NCBI RefSeq assembly: GCF_030264295.1
Contig: NZ_CP127173.1
Coordinates: 5,773,501-5,837,500 of the forward strand
From: Amycolatopsis nalaikhensis
GTDB lineage: Bacteria; Actinomycetota; Actinomycetes; Mycobacteriales; Pseudonocardiaceae
DNA: 64,000 nucleotides
Direction of reading: 5' to 3'
Below, one piece after another: positions 33,699 to 42,970 of the stretch. The stretch's first letter is position 1. Every line of letters begins with the position of its first letter. A program made the translations under genes and the position numbers. A model generated the notes under the pieces. That model was not told the origin of the DNA and did not search any database. It saw only the letters and a list, made by a program, of their open reading frames with translations.

Positions 33699-35987
33699 AT
33701 GCCCGTTGACGGGCTTGACGGCGCGCGTGATGTGCACTGGGGCGTTGCGTATGGCAGCCGGATCTCGTCGATGGCCGAGCTTGGCGCTCAACGTGGGCTG
33801 GCTGGCGGGGGCGCCGGTTCTGCCATGTCGGTCCCCCGCCAGCTTCCGCCGACGCCGGCGCACTTCACCAGCCGTGCGGGTGAGCTGGAGGCACTGGACG
33901 GGATCGCGGATGCGGGGGATGAGGAGTCCGGGGCGGCGGCGCAGGTAGCGGTGGTGGTTGGCCCTGGGGGCGTGGGAAAAACGGCGTTGGCTGTCACGTG
34001 GTCAGTGCGCAATGCGCGACGGTTTCCGGATGGGCAGCTGTATGCGGACATGCGCGGGTTTTCGCCGGAGTCAGCTGCGGCGCCGCAGGAGGCGCTGGCG
34101 GCGTTTCTGCGGGCATTGGGCGTGGCCCCTGAGCGTGTGCCGGTCGAGCTGGCCGAACAGGTGACTCTGTTTCGGACGGTGACGGCGGGGCGGCGGCTTC
34201 TGGTCGTGGCGGACAACGCGGCGTCGGCTGCGCAGGTGCGGCCGCTGGTGCCGGCGTCCTCGGGATGCATGGTGGTGGTGACGAGCCGGCTACGTCTGGA
34301 TGGGTTGTTTTCCGAAGGCGCGCGGTTCGTGGAGTTGGATCCATTGCCGCACGCGCATGCGGTGGAGCTGCTGACGCGGGCAGTGGGGCAGCCGCGGGTG
34401 GCGGACCAGCGGCAGGACGTGGTCGAGCTGGTGCGGTTGTGCGGGCGGCTACCGATCGCGTTGCGTGTTGCGGGCGCGCGATTGGCGTCGCGGCCACGAT
34501 GGTCGGTGGCGCGGGTCGTCGCCGAGCTGAGTGATGAACGTTCCCGGTTGAAGCGCCTTTCCGCTGACGGTGACACGTTGGTGGCCACAACCTTCGATTG
34601 GTCCTATCAGGCTTTGCCAGAGCATGTGGCGCGGCTGTATCGGCTGATGAGCGTGTGTCCGGGGCCGGATTTCGGGACGGAGGCAGTTGCTGCTGTCGGC
34701 CAGTCGACTCTCGATCAAGCGGTCGAGGCTGTGCAGGTGTTGGTGGATGCAAGCCTGCTGGAGGAGCTCGAGCTCGATCGGTATCGCTTCCATGATCTGG
34801 TTCGGCTGCACGGACGGGCGCAACCGGATCAGGAGCGGTATGAGGTCTTGCCGCGGATCGGGCAGTGGTTCCTACGAGAGATGACGCGCGCGAACATGGT
34901 GGTGATCCCGCTTCGGTGGCGGGTCAGCCCGGTCGCCGAGCAGCTGCAGGGCAAGCCGGCGCGATTCGCCTCCGGTGCTGCGGCCCTGCAGTGGCTGGCA
35001 GGGGAGTTGCCGAACGTGTTGGCGGTACTGGAGGACGCGGTCGCGGACCACCATGATGAGCTGGCTTGGCAGCTGTGTGAAGCGCTGTGGGAGCTGATGC
35101 TTTACCGCAAGCTCTACCCCGAGTGGCTGCGATCGCACGAACTGGGCATCGTGGCGGCGCAGCGCTGCGGCAATCGGGTGGCCGAGTCGCGGCTGCGCCA
35201 CCAGCTGGGGCGCGCTCACCTGGACCTTGGACAGCTCGAGCCGGCCCAGGAGCAGACACGGCGGGCAGTGGAGCTGGCCCGGGAAGCCAACGATGTGCGC
35301 AATGAATCCGCGGCACTGCAGCAATTGGGGATGGTGTCCCAGGCCCGCGGTGACATCGACGCGGCGGTGGCGCTGTTCGCCGCGAGTTTGCGGCTGGAGC
35401 AAGAGCTCGGTATCGATCGGGGGGTGGCGTTGCGGCACCGCCGGATCGGGCTGGCTTTGCTGCAGGCCGGTCGTGACATCGACGCCGCTCGGCATCTGGA
35501 AGCGGCCGCACAGCTGTTCACGGATATCGGCGACGAGAAGAGTGAGGCGCAGGTGGCGCTGGGCCTGGCCCGGATCGACGCGCGATCCGGGCGTCCCGAG
35601 GTAGCGTTGCGGCGACTGAACCAGGCTCGCCGGGTGCTGGGTGGGTCAGGGTCGGCGGTGTATGAGGCGGACGTGCTGATGGCGCTGGCTGAGGTCGCCG
35701 AAGGTGACCGTGAACGCGAGACGGCCCGCGGCTACCTCGCCGAGGCAGTCCAGCTGCTGAGGGAGGTCGGTGGTGCCGCGTTCGAGCGGGCACGGGTGGC
35801 GCTGGATGCATTCGATGCGGCTGATAGCGGCGAGGGTCCGCAGCCGTCGTCCGGTGATCAGCCACAGGTAGGCGCCGACCGCGGCGAGCTCGACGTGACC
35901 GCCGGGGAGAACGGTGATGTCGCCGGTGTGATCGCCGAGCAGAAGCTGTGTGGTGATGGGCGCGGCGGCGAGGGTGAGGCCGGGTAG
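33699..35987 (+). CDS. STAND (NB-ARC) ATPase with TPR repeats
   Basis: A 762-residue regulator-type STAND protein without a SARP domain. Residues about 80-110 hold the P-loop (VVVGPGGVGKTALAVTW). LLVVADNAASAAQVRPLVP is the Walker B region, and VVVTSRLRLDGL is the sensor (RNBS-B-like) motif; GRLPIALRVAGARLASRP is the GLPL-type motif. From about residue 480 the protein is a series of TPR helices (AESRLRHQLGRAHLDLGQLE and so on). The last 55 residues are Gly/Asp/Glu-rich and overlap a convergent gene, so the natural C-terminus may be nearer 35830. Likely a signal-sensing switch; partner unknown. Confidence 0.85.
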   Translation: MPVDGLDGARDVHWGVAYGSRISSMAELGAQRGLAGGGAGSAMSVPRQLPPTPAHFTSRAGELEALDGIADAGDEESGAAAQVAVVVGPGGVGKTALAVTWSVRNARRFPDGQLYADMRGFSPESAAAPQEALAAFLRALGVAPERVPVELAEQVTLFRTVTAGRRLLVVADNAASAAQVRPLVPASSGCMVVVTSRLRLDGLFSEGARFVELDPLPHAHAVELLTRAVGQPRVADQRQDVVELVRLCGRLPIALRVAGARLASRPRWSVARVVAELSDERSRLKRLSADGDTLVATTFDWSYQALPEHVARLYRLMSVCPGPDFGTEAVAAVGQSTLDQAVEAVQVLVDASLLEELELDRYRFHDLVRLHGRAQPDQERYEVLPRIGQWFLREMTRANMVVIPLRWRVSPVAEQLQGKPARFASGAAALQWLAGELPNVLAVLEDAVADHHDELAWQLCEALWELMLYRKLYPEWLRSHELGIVAAQRCGNRVAESRLRHQLGRAHLDLGQLEPAQEQTRRAVELAREANDVRNESAALQQLGMVSQARGDIDAAVALFAASLRLEQELGIDRGVALRHRRIGLALLQAGRDIDAARHLEAAAQLFTDIGDEKSEAQVALGLARIDARSGRPEVALRRLNQARRVLGGSGSAVYEADVLMALAEVAEGDRERETARGYLAEAVQLLREVGGAAFERARVALDAFDAADSGEGPQPSSGDQPQVGADRGELDVTAGENGDVAGVIAEQKLCGDGRGGEGEAG

Positions 35988-36206
35988 CTGGTCGAACCTG
36001 GCGGCCACGGTCGACCGGCCGTCGGCCCGGCTTGGCGACGGCTGAGCGATGAGGACGTCGGCGAGTACCCGGCTCGTGTAGGGGCTGCCGTCATGGCCAG
36101 TGAGCAGTGTGCCGTGGTGACGGCCGCGGCTATAGCACCAGCGGGTCAGAGCCGGACGGGGCGCGCCGGTGGTGGCGCAGGCGGCGATCCGGGCGTCGGT
36201 GATCAT
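35646..36206 (-). CDS. Hypothetical protein convergent with the STAND gene
   Basis: A 186-residue frame starting MITDARIAACATTGAPRPAL. The first 130 residues have sound composition (TLAAAPITTQLLLGDHTGDI, VELAAVGAYLWLITGRRLRT), then the sequence becomes Cys/Arg/His-rich, where it runs antisense to the TPR part of the STAND gene. The true end is the stop at 35646. Start ATG 36206 overlaps the stop of the GT-B-like gene by four bases (ATGA), so the two are coupled. The 342-base convergent overlap with the STAND gene is unusual. Family not recognised. Confidence 0.5.
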   Translation of the reverse strand: MITDARIAACATTGAPRPALTRWCYSRGRHHGTLLTGHDGSPYTSRVLADVLIAQPSPSRADGRSTVAARFDQLPGLTLAAAPITTQLLLGDHTGDITVLPGGHVELAAVGAYLWLITGRRLRTLAAISRIECIQRHPCPLERGTTDLPQQLDCLGEVAAGRLAFTVTFGDLSQRHQHVRLIHRRP

Positions 36207-37432
36207 GGCGTTACCGGCTCGGGCAGAGGCACCGGGGAAGCCGGCACGGCGCGAGCGGGCTCGGGGATGCCGAGCATCCGGTACATGCTGCGGCGCAGGA
36301 TGTGTCCGGCACGGCCGGGCCGGGAGGTCAGCAGTCCGCGGATGAGAGCGGTCAGGCCGATCGTGTCGCGAGCGTTGACGGCGGTGCGCAGCTGCGGCTC
36401 GAGAGGCTGATCAAGCCGCCAGCGGGGTGCGTGCTCGGCCAGCACCGCGGTCGGACTGCCCGGCAGCAACGGCCGGTCGGGGGTCTCGGCGAGCAGGATC
36501 GACGCGCCGGTGGCGGCGCCGTAGCCGGTGACGGAGCCGTAGTCACCGACGACGTAGTCGGCGGCGACCAGGGCGGCTCGCCATCCCTCGTCGGGCGGGA
36601 TGAGGATGAGGCCGGCGCGCAGAGCGTCAGCGAGCCAGGACCGCAGCTGCCAGGGACTGTGGTGGGACCAGATCTGCGGGTGCAGCGCGGCGACGACACG
36701 GTAGCGGTCGCGAGGAAGTTCGGTGACGATCTGGTCGAACATGTCCTGGTGACGGCCGAAGGCCGACCGCGGGGACCAGGTGGAGGTGGCCAACACGACC
36801 TGCTGGTCGCCGGTGGCGCCGAGGGCGCGCCGGTAGTGGTCGCGGTAGGGGAGGCTGGCGGTGAGGCGGTCGAGGACGATGTCGCCGGCCACGACCGCGG
36901 CAGGCAGCGCGGGCGGGCACACGTCGGCGAGCAGGGTGTATTCGCGGTCGTGGACCAGCACGATCGCGTCGGCGCGTAGGCGACCTTCGCGGATGAGCTG
37001 ATCGGGTCCGAGGTTGGTGCGCAGCTGGGGCGGCTGGTCGAAGGTGGTGCCGGGCGGGCTGCCGTTGCGGTATTGGCCGAATCCCCCGCCGTGGGGGACG
37101 AGCAGCGTCGGTGCGGCGAGCTGGTCGAGCCCGGTGACGCTGCCGGCGAGGACCAGGTCGATGTCGCTGCGGCGGGCTTGGGCCCAGGGGAGCACGGTCG
37201 CGCCGCGGGCGTGGAGGAAGTCCTGGGTGGCTTGCCAGGTGTCGTCGCCGAGGGGGTTGGTGAACACGACCTGGATCCGATGGTCGGCCTCCAGCAGGGG
37301 CAGCAGGTCCAGCAGGCGTGTGCCGGCGACGATGTGGGGTACGAGCACGAGTACGGATTTCGTGCCGCGGCGGGTGGTGAAGTGCTGATCGGCGGGGTCG
37401 ATCGGGCTGCGTATCCAGCTGGCGTCGGCCAT
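36203..37432 (-). CDS. GT-B-like glycosyl/glycerophosphotransferase-type protein
   Basis: A 409-residue protein with two Rossmann-like halves. The first starts VLVLVPHIVAGTRLLDLLPL, as in GT-B enzymes. The second contains VVLATSTWSPRSAFG, RVVAALHPQIW and, near residue 295, DYVVGDYGSVTGYGAATGAS, similar to the acceptor/nucleotide region of CDP-glycerol and related transferases (a D-S/T-S position). No membrane segment. Neighbours are two STAND regulators, and it is divergent from the large SARP-STAND gene (221 bases apart). It may modify a cell-surface polymer; the substrate is unknown and the family call is tentative. Confidence 0.55.
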   Translation of the reverse strand: MADASWIRSPIDPADQHFTTRRGTKSVLVLVPHIVAGTRLLDLLPLLEADHRIQVVFTNPLGDDTWQATQDFLHARGATVLPWAQARRSDIDLVLAGSVTGLDQLAAPTLLVPHGGGFGQYRNGSPPGTTFDQPPQLRTNLGPDQLIREGRLRADAIVLVHDREYTLLADVCPPALPAAVVAGDIVLDRLTASLPYRDHYRRALGATGDQQVVLATSTWSPRSAFGRHQDMFDQIVTELPRDRYRVVAALHPQIWSHHSPWQLRSWLADALRAGLILIPPDEGWRAALVAADYVVGDYGSVTGYGAATGASILLAETPDRPLLPGSPTAVLAEHAPRWRLDQPLEPQLRTAVNARDTIGLTALIRGLLTSRPGRAGHILRRSMYRMLGIPEPARAVPASPVPLPEPVTP

Positions 37433-37652
37433 CTCGTGGTCCTCCCTGGTGTCCTGTATCTGTCCAGAGCGTCAGGTGAGGGATTGAGAAAATGCTTTCG
37501 GCCTGCTGATTTGCTCCTTGACAATTGATCAACATAGGTTGTCAAGGTGGCGTCTTCGGGCTCGTGAGCTGGTTGTTTATCGTCGGAAATGTGAAAATGG
37601 GGGAACTGGAGAGGGTGTGCGCACTGAGGTGCGTCGCGGGGAGGGGGCTCGT

Positions 37653-40600
37653 GTGGAAATCGGGTTCGGAATTCTCGGGCAGACGGCCTTGCTTATGCAC
37701 GGGAATGTGGTCGTGAATGCGGCCAGTCCCCGGCTGCTTCAGGTCCTGGCGGCTCTGCTGACCGCGCCGGGCAGACGTATTCCGGTGTCGGGGATGGTCG
37801 AGTGGGTGTGGTCGGAGCAGGAGAAGGCGCCGCTGGATCCGCTGGCGACGTTGCACCAGTACGGGCTGCGGCTGCGGCAGCTGTTCGCGGAGAAGGGCAT
37901 CCCGGCGGGCGTGGGTGTCAGCAAGGCCGGCTGCATGCTTCAGGTGGATCCGGCGTCGATCGACTACCGGCAGTTACAGGCGATGATGGCGCGGGCACGG
38001 ACCTACGCCGACCGCGGTGATCACGATCGCGCGCACGTGGAGGCATTGGCGGCGCTGCGGCTGTGCCGGGATGAGCCGTTGGTGGATCTGCGGACGGCGC
38101 GGGCCGATCAGTGGCGGACGCGGTGGGCTCGCAATGACTGGGTTCCGGCGAACGCGTTCGTGGCGGCGCAGCAGCTGCTGCTGGGTCAGGCGGAGCTGGC
38201 TGTGGCGCGGCTGGAGGAGGTCGATGGTGCGCATCCGATGGAGCTGAGCCTGGCGACCTTGCGGGTGCGTGCGCTGCTGGCGGCCGGCCGCGGCTTGGAC
38301 GCGACCGAATATTTCCGGCGGATGCGCGCAGAATTCCAGCGGTGCGGTGATTTCGGTGCCGCTGATGAGTTGCTTGCGGTGTACAACGAGGCGATCAAAC
38401 CGGGCTCGCGCTCGGCGTTTCCGGCGCCCGCTCGCGCGGGGGCTACGGTGGCGCCGGATGTGAGCACGGAGGTGAGCGGGCGGGGGCCGGGTGAGATGGG
38501 GCCGGTGCGGCACCTGCCGCCGGATGCCGAGACCGTCGTTGGCCGTGAGGGAACTGTTGCCGAGTTGGATGCGTTCACCACGGACTCGGCCGGGCAGTCG
38601 CGGCCGGTGGTGGTGATGGTGACCGGTGCGCCTGGGGCTGGGAAGTCGACGGTGGTGGTGCGGTGGGCGCATCGGGCGGCTGGGCGGTACCCGCAGGGAG
38701 TGGTACTGCTGGACTTGCGTGGTGATGGCCAGACGGCGGGGATGACGGCTGCCGATGTCGTGGAGACGTTGCTGGAGCTGCTGGATGTGGCGGTCGATCA
38801 GATCGTGTCTCCGGTGGCGCGGGCGGCTCGGCTGACGCGGCTGCTGCGGGGGCGGCGGCTGCTGGTCGTGTTGGACAATGTGGCCCGCACGGAACAGGTG
38901 GCGCCGCTGTTGCCGGTGCTGGTGGGGTGCACTGTCGTGTTGGTGACCCGGCAGCGGCTGTCGACGTTGCTGGCGGCGCACACGATCCCGGTGGTGACGG
39001 TGGGACCGTTGTCGCAGGAGGCGGCGCAGGCGCTGCTGCAGCGGCGGGTGGGGTTGCGGGCGCAGCAGGACCGTGAGGGCGCGGCGAGGCTGATGCGGCT
39101 GTGCCAGGGCCACGCGCTGGCCTTGACGTTGGTGGCCAACCGTGCGGCAGCGCGGGCCGGGATGCGGTTGGTCACCTTGGCCGAGGCGCTGCGGGACGCG
39201 GACATGCTGCTGGACCTCGGCGACGATGGTGACTGGCCGGGCCGGAGCTTGCGCTCGGCGTTCACCCTGTCGTATCAGAGTCTCGGTGCCGCGGAACAGC
39301 GGGTGTTCGCGTTGCTGGGATTGCATCCGGGGATCGAGATGTCGAGCGAGGCGATCGCGGCGGCGGACGGGCGCGGCCTGTCGGCGGTGCGGCGTTCCCT
39401 GGATGTGCTTGTGGCTGCGCACCTGATCGAGCACCCCGGCGACATGGACCGGTACCGGATGCTTGACCTGCTGCAGATGTATGCGCGGTCGCTGGCCGCG
39501 CAGCTGCCGGACTTTGTGGTGGTGCGGCGCCGGATGCTGGAGTTTTACCTGCTGTCCGCGTTCCGGGGGCATGAGCTGGTGTTCCCTGGACGTGATCGGC
39601 CGGCTCTGCCTGCGATCAGCGACGGTATCGCGCCGACGGTGTTCGCGACGGCGGCTGCGGCGCGGCAGTGGTTTTTGCGGGAACGCGCGACGCTGACCGC
39701 TGTTGTGGCCGTGGCGGCGCGGGCGGGGTTGAACGACCTGGTGTTCGTGCTGCCGTCGTTGACCGCGGATGTGTTCGACCAGTACGGCCATTACCACGAC
39801 ATCATCTCGGGGTTCGGGATCGCGGCGTCGACGGCGGCGGAGGTCGGCAACGGCTATGCCGAGGCGTCCGCTTTGAACGACCTGGGCCAGGTGCTGCTTT
39901 TGATGGGGCAGGATACTCAGGCGGAGCAGTACCTCACTATGGCGCTGCGGCTGGTGGACGAGCATGACATCGGGATCGGCCGGGTGACTGTGCTGATGAA
40001 TTTGGCTCGCCGCCATCTGCATGCCGGGCGCACGGAGCAGGCCGTGGAGATGTCGGGGGAGGCGCTGCGGGCGGCGCGGTCGTTGGGGGAGCCGGAACGA
40101 TGCGCAGCGGCGTTGCATCGGCATGCCGATGCACTGCTCGAGCAGGGTGGGCACCAGCTGGAAGCGCTGGATCTGTATCGGGAGGCGCTGGCGGTGCGGG
40201 AACGGATCAATGACGTCCCCGGGCGCATCCTGACCCATATCGCGCTGGGGGACCTGTTGCGGCGGCTGGAGCGGTTCGACGATGCCGAAGAACAGTGCCG
40301 CAGGGCTGCGGCGTTGGCCGATCGCAGTCAACATCTGCCTGCGGTGATGAAGCTGAACACGGTGCTGGCTCGGTTGCGGCATGCGCAAGGTGACGATCGG
40401 TTGGCGTTGCAGCACGCGCATCGCGCGGTGGAGTTGGCGGATCGGACGGCGCATGCAACAGGTCGTGGCCGTGCGCTGGACACCCTCGCCGAAATCCTGC
40501 TCGGGACGGGCAACATCGATGATGCGCGGGTGTTGTGGGAGCGGGCGGCGCAGCTATTCCGGGATCGGGAACGGTTGGGGCAGGCGGCGCGGATCGAGGC

Positions 40601-40706
40601 GGTGTTGTCGGAACTAGATGCTGGGTGGGTTCCGCTGGCGCGGGAGGGGGAGCGAGACACGGTAGCGATTCCGTCGCCGCGTGTGGGTGGTTTGGGAGAC
40701 GTTTAG
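37653..40706 (+). CDS. SARP-NB-ARC-TPR regulator (AfsR-like)
   Basis: A 1017-residue AfsR-type regulator. The N-terminus is an OmpR-fold DNA-binding domain (IGFGILGQTALLMHGN, RLLQVLAALLTAPGRRIPVS, GMVEWVWSEQE). It is followed by a BTAD helical domain (YRQLQAMMARARTYADRGDH), then the ATPase: VVMVTGAPGAGKSTVVVRWA at about residue 365-385, RLLVVLDNVARTEQVAPLLP and VVLVTRQRLSTL. TPR-like repeats fill residues about 740-1000. GTG 37653 was chosen because GGGGAGGGGG precedes it and the SARP domain starts there. Such proteins activate secondary-metabolite or development genes. It is divergent from the GT-B-like operon, its likely target by position. Confidence 0.88.
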   Translation: MEIGFGILGQTALLMHGNVVVNAASPRLLQVLAALLTAPGRRIPVSGMVEWVWSEQEKAPLDPLATLHQYGLRLRQLFAEKGIPAGVGVSKAGCMLQVDPASIDYRQLQAMMARARTYADRGDHDRAHVEALAALRLCRDEPLVDLRTARADQWRTRWARNDWVPANAFVAAQQLLLGQAELAVARLEEVDGAHPMELSLATLRVRALLAAGRGLDATEYFRRMRAEFQRCGDFGAADELLAVYNEAIKPGSRSAFPAPARAGATVAPDVSTEVSGRGPGEMGPVRHLPPDAETVVGREGTVAELDAFTTDSAGQSRPVVVMVTGAPGAGKSTVVVRWAHRAAGRYPQGVVLLDLRGDGQTAGMTAADVVETLLELLDVAVDQIVSPVARAARLTRLLRGRRLLVVLDNVARTEQVAPLLPVLVGCTVVLVTRQRLSTLLAAHTIPVVTVGPLSQEAAQALLQRRVGLRAQQDREGAARLMRLCQGHALALTLVANRAAARAGMRLVTLAEALRDADMLLDLGDDGDWPGRSLRSAFTLSYQSLGAAEQRVFALLGLHPGIEMSSEAIAAADGRGLSAVRRSLDVLVAAHLIEHPGDMDRYRMLDLLQMYARSLAAQLPDFVVVRRRMLEFYLLSAFRGHELVFPGRDRPALPAISDGIAPTVFATAAAARQWFLRERATLTAVVAVAARAGLNDLVFVLPSLTADVFDQYGHYHDIISGFGIAASTAAEVGNGYAEASALNDLGQVLLLMGQDTQAEQYLTMALRLVDEHDIGIGRVTVLMNLARRHLHAGRTEQAVEMSGEALRAARSLGEPERCAAALHRHADALLEQGGHQLEALDLYREALAVRERINDVPGRILTHIALGDLLRRLERFDDAEEQCRRAAALADRSQHLPAVMKLNTVLARLRHAQGDDRLALQHAHRAVELADRTAHATGRGRALDTLAEILLGTGNIDDARVLWERAAQLFRDRERLGQAARIEAVLSELDAGWVPLAREGERDTVAIPSPRVGGLGDV

Positions 40707-40802
40707 CCGCGGGCGGTGGCGGACGGGTGTGGTGTGCGGTGCCTCGGGAGCGTGGCTGTCTTTGCTGGGCGCGTGCTACACGGTCGGCTGATCGCCGCGC
40801 CG

Positions 40803-41988
40803 CTAAACGAGTGGAGATCGTCCGTCGCCCATCTTCCGCAGCCCCATGACGGCACCGTTCGTATCCATGAAGATCACTCCGCCCCACTCCTCAACGACGT
40901 CTTCGTGGCGTTCGTGCCACTGTGCGCTCAGGTCGGGCAGCATGTGGTGACGGCCCTTGAGGTCAGGCTCGCCGCTGAGGAGTTCGTGGAGCACATGAGG
41001 AATTCCGGAGAAGACCTCCATCCGTTGCGACTGCAGTCGGAACACGTGGTCGGTGCCGACTAGGCGCATGCCGGCCAGTTCTACTCCAGTGTCGAAGTCG
41101 ACGTGATTGGGCCCGGTCTCGTGTTCACTCCCGAGCCTGAATCGCTGGCGTGGGGTCAGGAGACTGCCAGCGGTGTCCCGATCCCCGGCAAACGCCAACA
41201 GCCCGGCGCTCGCGGTCCGGGCAAGCACCCCGGGCGAACCACTCCGACCGTTCGGCAGTGATGTAGAACCCCGGACGGCTGTCGCGCTCCGCTTCGTCGC
41301 TAGGCACAGGGATTCCGGGAAACTCGTGGTACTGCTGGACAGGCCCGTTGAGATCTGGCTCGTGGTCGTCTTCATCGCCGGTGAGGGCGAGGGTGCCATC
41401 GCCGGGAGGGTCGAGGATCCTCATCTGGACGCCGCCGGTGTCGTTGAGAGAGGTGGACATCATTAAGCCGGGCGGCGTCTCGTCTCCTTGGTCGCGGTTT
41501 CCGAACACGACAGCGTTGACTTGCGCGGCCGCCTTGGCCAGCTGCTTGTGCTGGGCGTCAGCGGATCCGTGGGACCCTTTGCACTCCACAGTGATCACGC
41601 GTGCCGGTGAGCCGTCCCGGAAGCCAAACAGGAAGTAGTCGGGGCGAAGTCTGGTGTTCGGTTTGGTCTTCACCTCATTGCCGCGTAGCGCCCAGCCTGC
41701 CTCGAGCGCGACATCGGCGTCCACGATCTCGAACCGGTAGTCCGGGTGACGTTGCTGTGCGATCCGGAGCGCGGCGGCTAGTGCGAAGGCGATGCCCAGG
41801 TCTTCGGCTTGCACGGACCGTCGGTGGTAGCGCGGGTCCTTGCCGCTGTCCGAGAGTTCCATTCGACCGTCACTGTTTCGCTGAAGTGACGTGATGTACT
41901 TCAGGCAGCCCAGTGCTGCGCCAACGCTCGTGAGGACCCGTGCCCGGACAGCACAGTTGCGCGCCCGAGCAGATGCAGCAGCTCCCAC
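40803..41988 (-). pseudogene. PD-(D/E)XK nuclease-like gene, frameshifted
   Basis: The first frame (41988-41125; best start ATG 41862) encodes a nuclease-like core: RPDYFLFGFRDG gives the Asp and VITVECKGSHGSADAQHKQL gives ExK, the PD-(D/E)XK arrangement. Near residue 210 from ATG 41862 the frame degenerates. A second frame then gives a coherent C-terminal part of about 140 residues (LARTASAGLLAFAGDRDTAG onward) to a stop at 40803. The switch falls at the run CCCC at 41228-41231; removing one base restores one frame. Either a phase-variation or pseudogene lesion or a sequencing error. Such nucleases often belong to restriction or phage-defence systems. Confidence 0.62.
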
Positions 41989-42194
41989 GGCATGATGCGC
42001 ATGTTGCCGCCGTGCTCGCTTCTCGGCACAGGAACCAGCCGAGGCTTGATCTGGTCGACTTCCTGGTCGTTCTCACGCCGGTCGTCAGCAAGCTTCAACG
42101 CCTTGCGCTGGACCTTGCCCACGAGGTGGTCGCTCGACTCGATGGCCACATCGGCCAGCTCGAACAGCTTCCTGATCGCTTCATCGGCATCCAT
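41901..42194 (-). CDS. Hypothetical helical protein upstream of the nuclease-like gene
   Basis: A 97-residue charged protein starting MDADEAIRKLFELADVAIES, helical for about 50 residues (ALKLADDRRENDQEVDQIKP), then MRIMPWELLHLLGRATVLSG. Its end overlaps the nuclease-like frame by about 90 bases, in which the other frame reads ARVLTSVGAALGCLKYITSL. The two frames may therefore be one gene broken near 41950. ATG 42194 is the first start. Unknown function; defence-type pairing with the nuclease is inference. Confidence 0.45.
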   Translation of the reverse strand: MDADEAIRKLFELADVAIESSDHLVGKVQRKALKLADDRRENDQEVDQIKPRLVPVPRSEHGGNMRIMPWELLHLLGRATVLSGHGSSRALAQHWAA

Positions 42195-42795
42195 CGAATG
42201 TGCTCCTCCCCATGACACCACCTCAACGCATGGGCAGGGCCGTGTCAGCCATCTAACGAGTGGATCCGCGGCCACATTGCGATTTCTACCGGGGTGGCAC
42301 CGTTTCTTCGGTGCTGCGGCCGTGGGTGTCCTGCGTTCGAACCTTCGTCGGTCACGTAGCGATGTGGGCGTGGGGTCCGGTATGCCGTGCGAGTTTCTGC
42401 CGGGGGTTGGTGGAGCAGCGTCCCGTGTCGGGCCACTGGTGCGGCGTGCCGCCCGGATGGCGCGCGATCACGAACAGCAAAGCGCAATGAACGGAATTGC
42501 CGGTTGCGCCATGCGGGGACCTACTACGGCTGTTGGTGTGCAAGGGAAGTCTCATAGAGTGGCGGTACCGCCAGCTAGTCACACAGAAACACACACTTCA
42601 GAGTGAACGCCTACCACGATGGCGTGATGATCGTTCGGCTCGGTAACGACCGGGGTGTTCTGACGGGTGGGCTATGCCCCGTAATCGGTAGACCAACCCC
42701 GCCTGCGGGACGGGTTCGGGGTGCCGCTACCGTCTGCCTCGCTCGAAAAATGCGAGGCCTTGTACGCCCCGCTGTCCCCCCACCCGAGGTGATGA
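42195..42795. other. 601-base gap without a supported gene
   Basis: Frames on both strands look non-coding. A possible promoter for the small peptide gene at 42796 is TTGGTG, 16 bases, TAGAGT (42534-42561). An imperfect inverted repeat (GGTAGACCAACCCCG-type arms) lies near 42688-42735. Confidence 0.3.
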
Positions 42796-42906
42796 GTGAA
42801 GCGTTTCCGGTTGCTGGTGATCTTGCTGACGGCTGTGATCGTGACTGTCTTGACGAACGCGCAAGCGCTTGCGATGGCCCTGCCGGCTCACTGGCGCTAC
42901 TACTGA
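42796..42906 (+). CDS. 36-residue peptide: signal sequence plus ten residues
   Basis: A short frame with all signs of being real: ribosome site GAGGTGA before GTG 42796, a stop at 42904, and a hairpin directly after. The product starts MKRFRLLVILLTAVIVTVLT, a basic start and a long hydrophobic stretch, then NAQALA, an A-x-A cleavage site, leaving only MALPAHWRYY. It could be a secreted decapeptide signal, a small membrane protein or a leader. It is convergent with an HTH gene ending 65 bases away. No known family; too short for similarity arguments. Confidence 0.5.
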   Translation: MKRFRLLVILLTAVIVTVLTNAQALAMALPAHWRYY

Positions 42907-42912
42907 GCGGTC

Positions 42913-42941
42913 CGGGGTGTCCGGCATCGTCGGGCACCCCG
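42913..42941 (+). terminator. Hairpin after the small peptide gene
   Basis: Arms CGGGGTG and CACCCCG around a 15-base loop, six bases past the peptide stop codon; it may also serve the convergent HTH gene ending at 42971. Confidence 0.5.
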
Positions 42942-42970
42942 CCCTCGACCTCGGTTGCCCGTGTTCCGGT

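Noticed and set aside
37974..40454. Leftward 826-codon frame opposite the SARP-STAND gene
   Set aside because: His/Gln/Arg/Pro-rich antisense shadow; the plus strand encodes clear SARP, NB-ARC and TPR parts.
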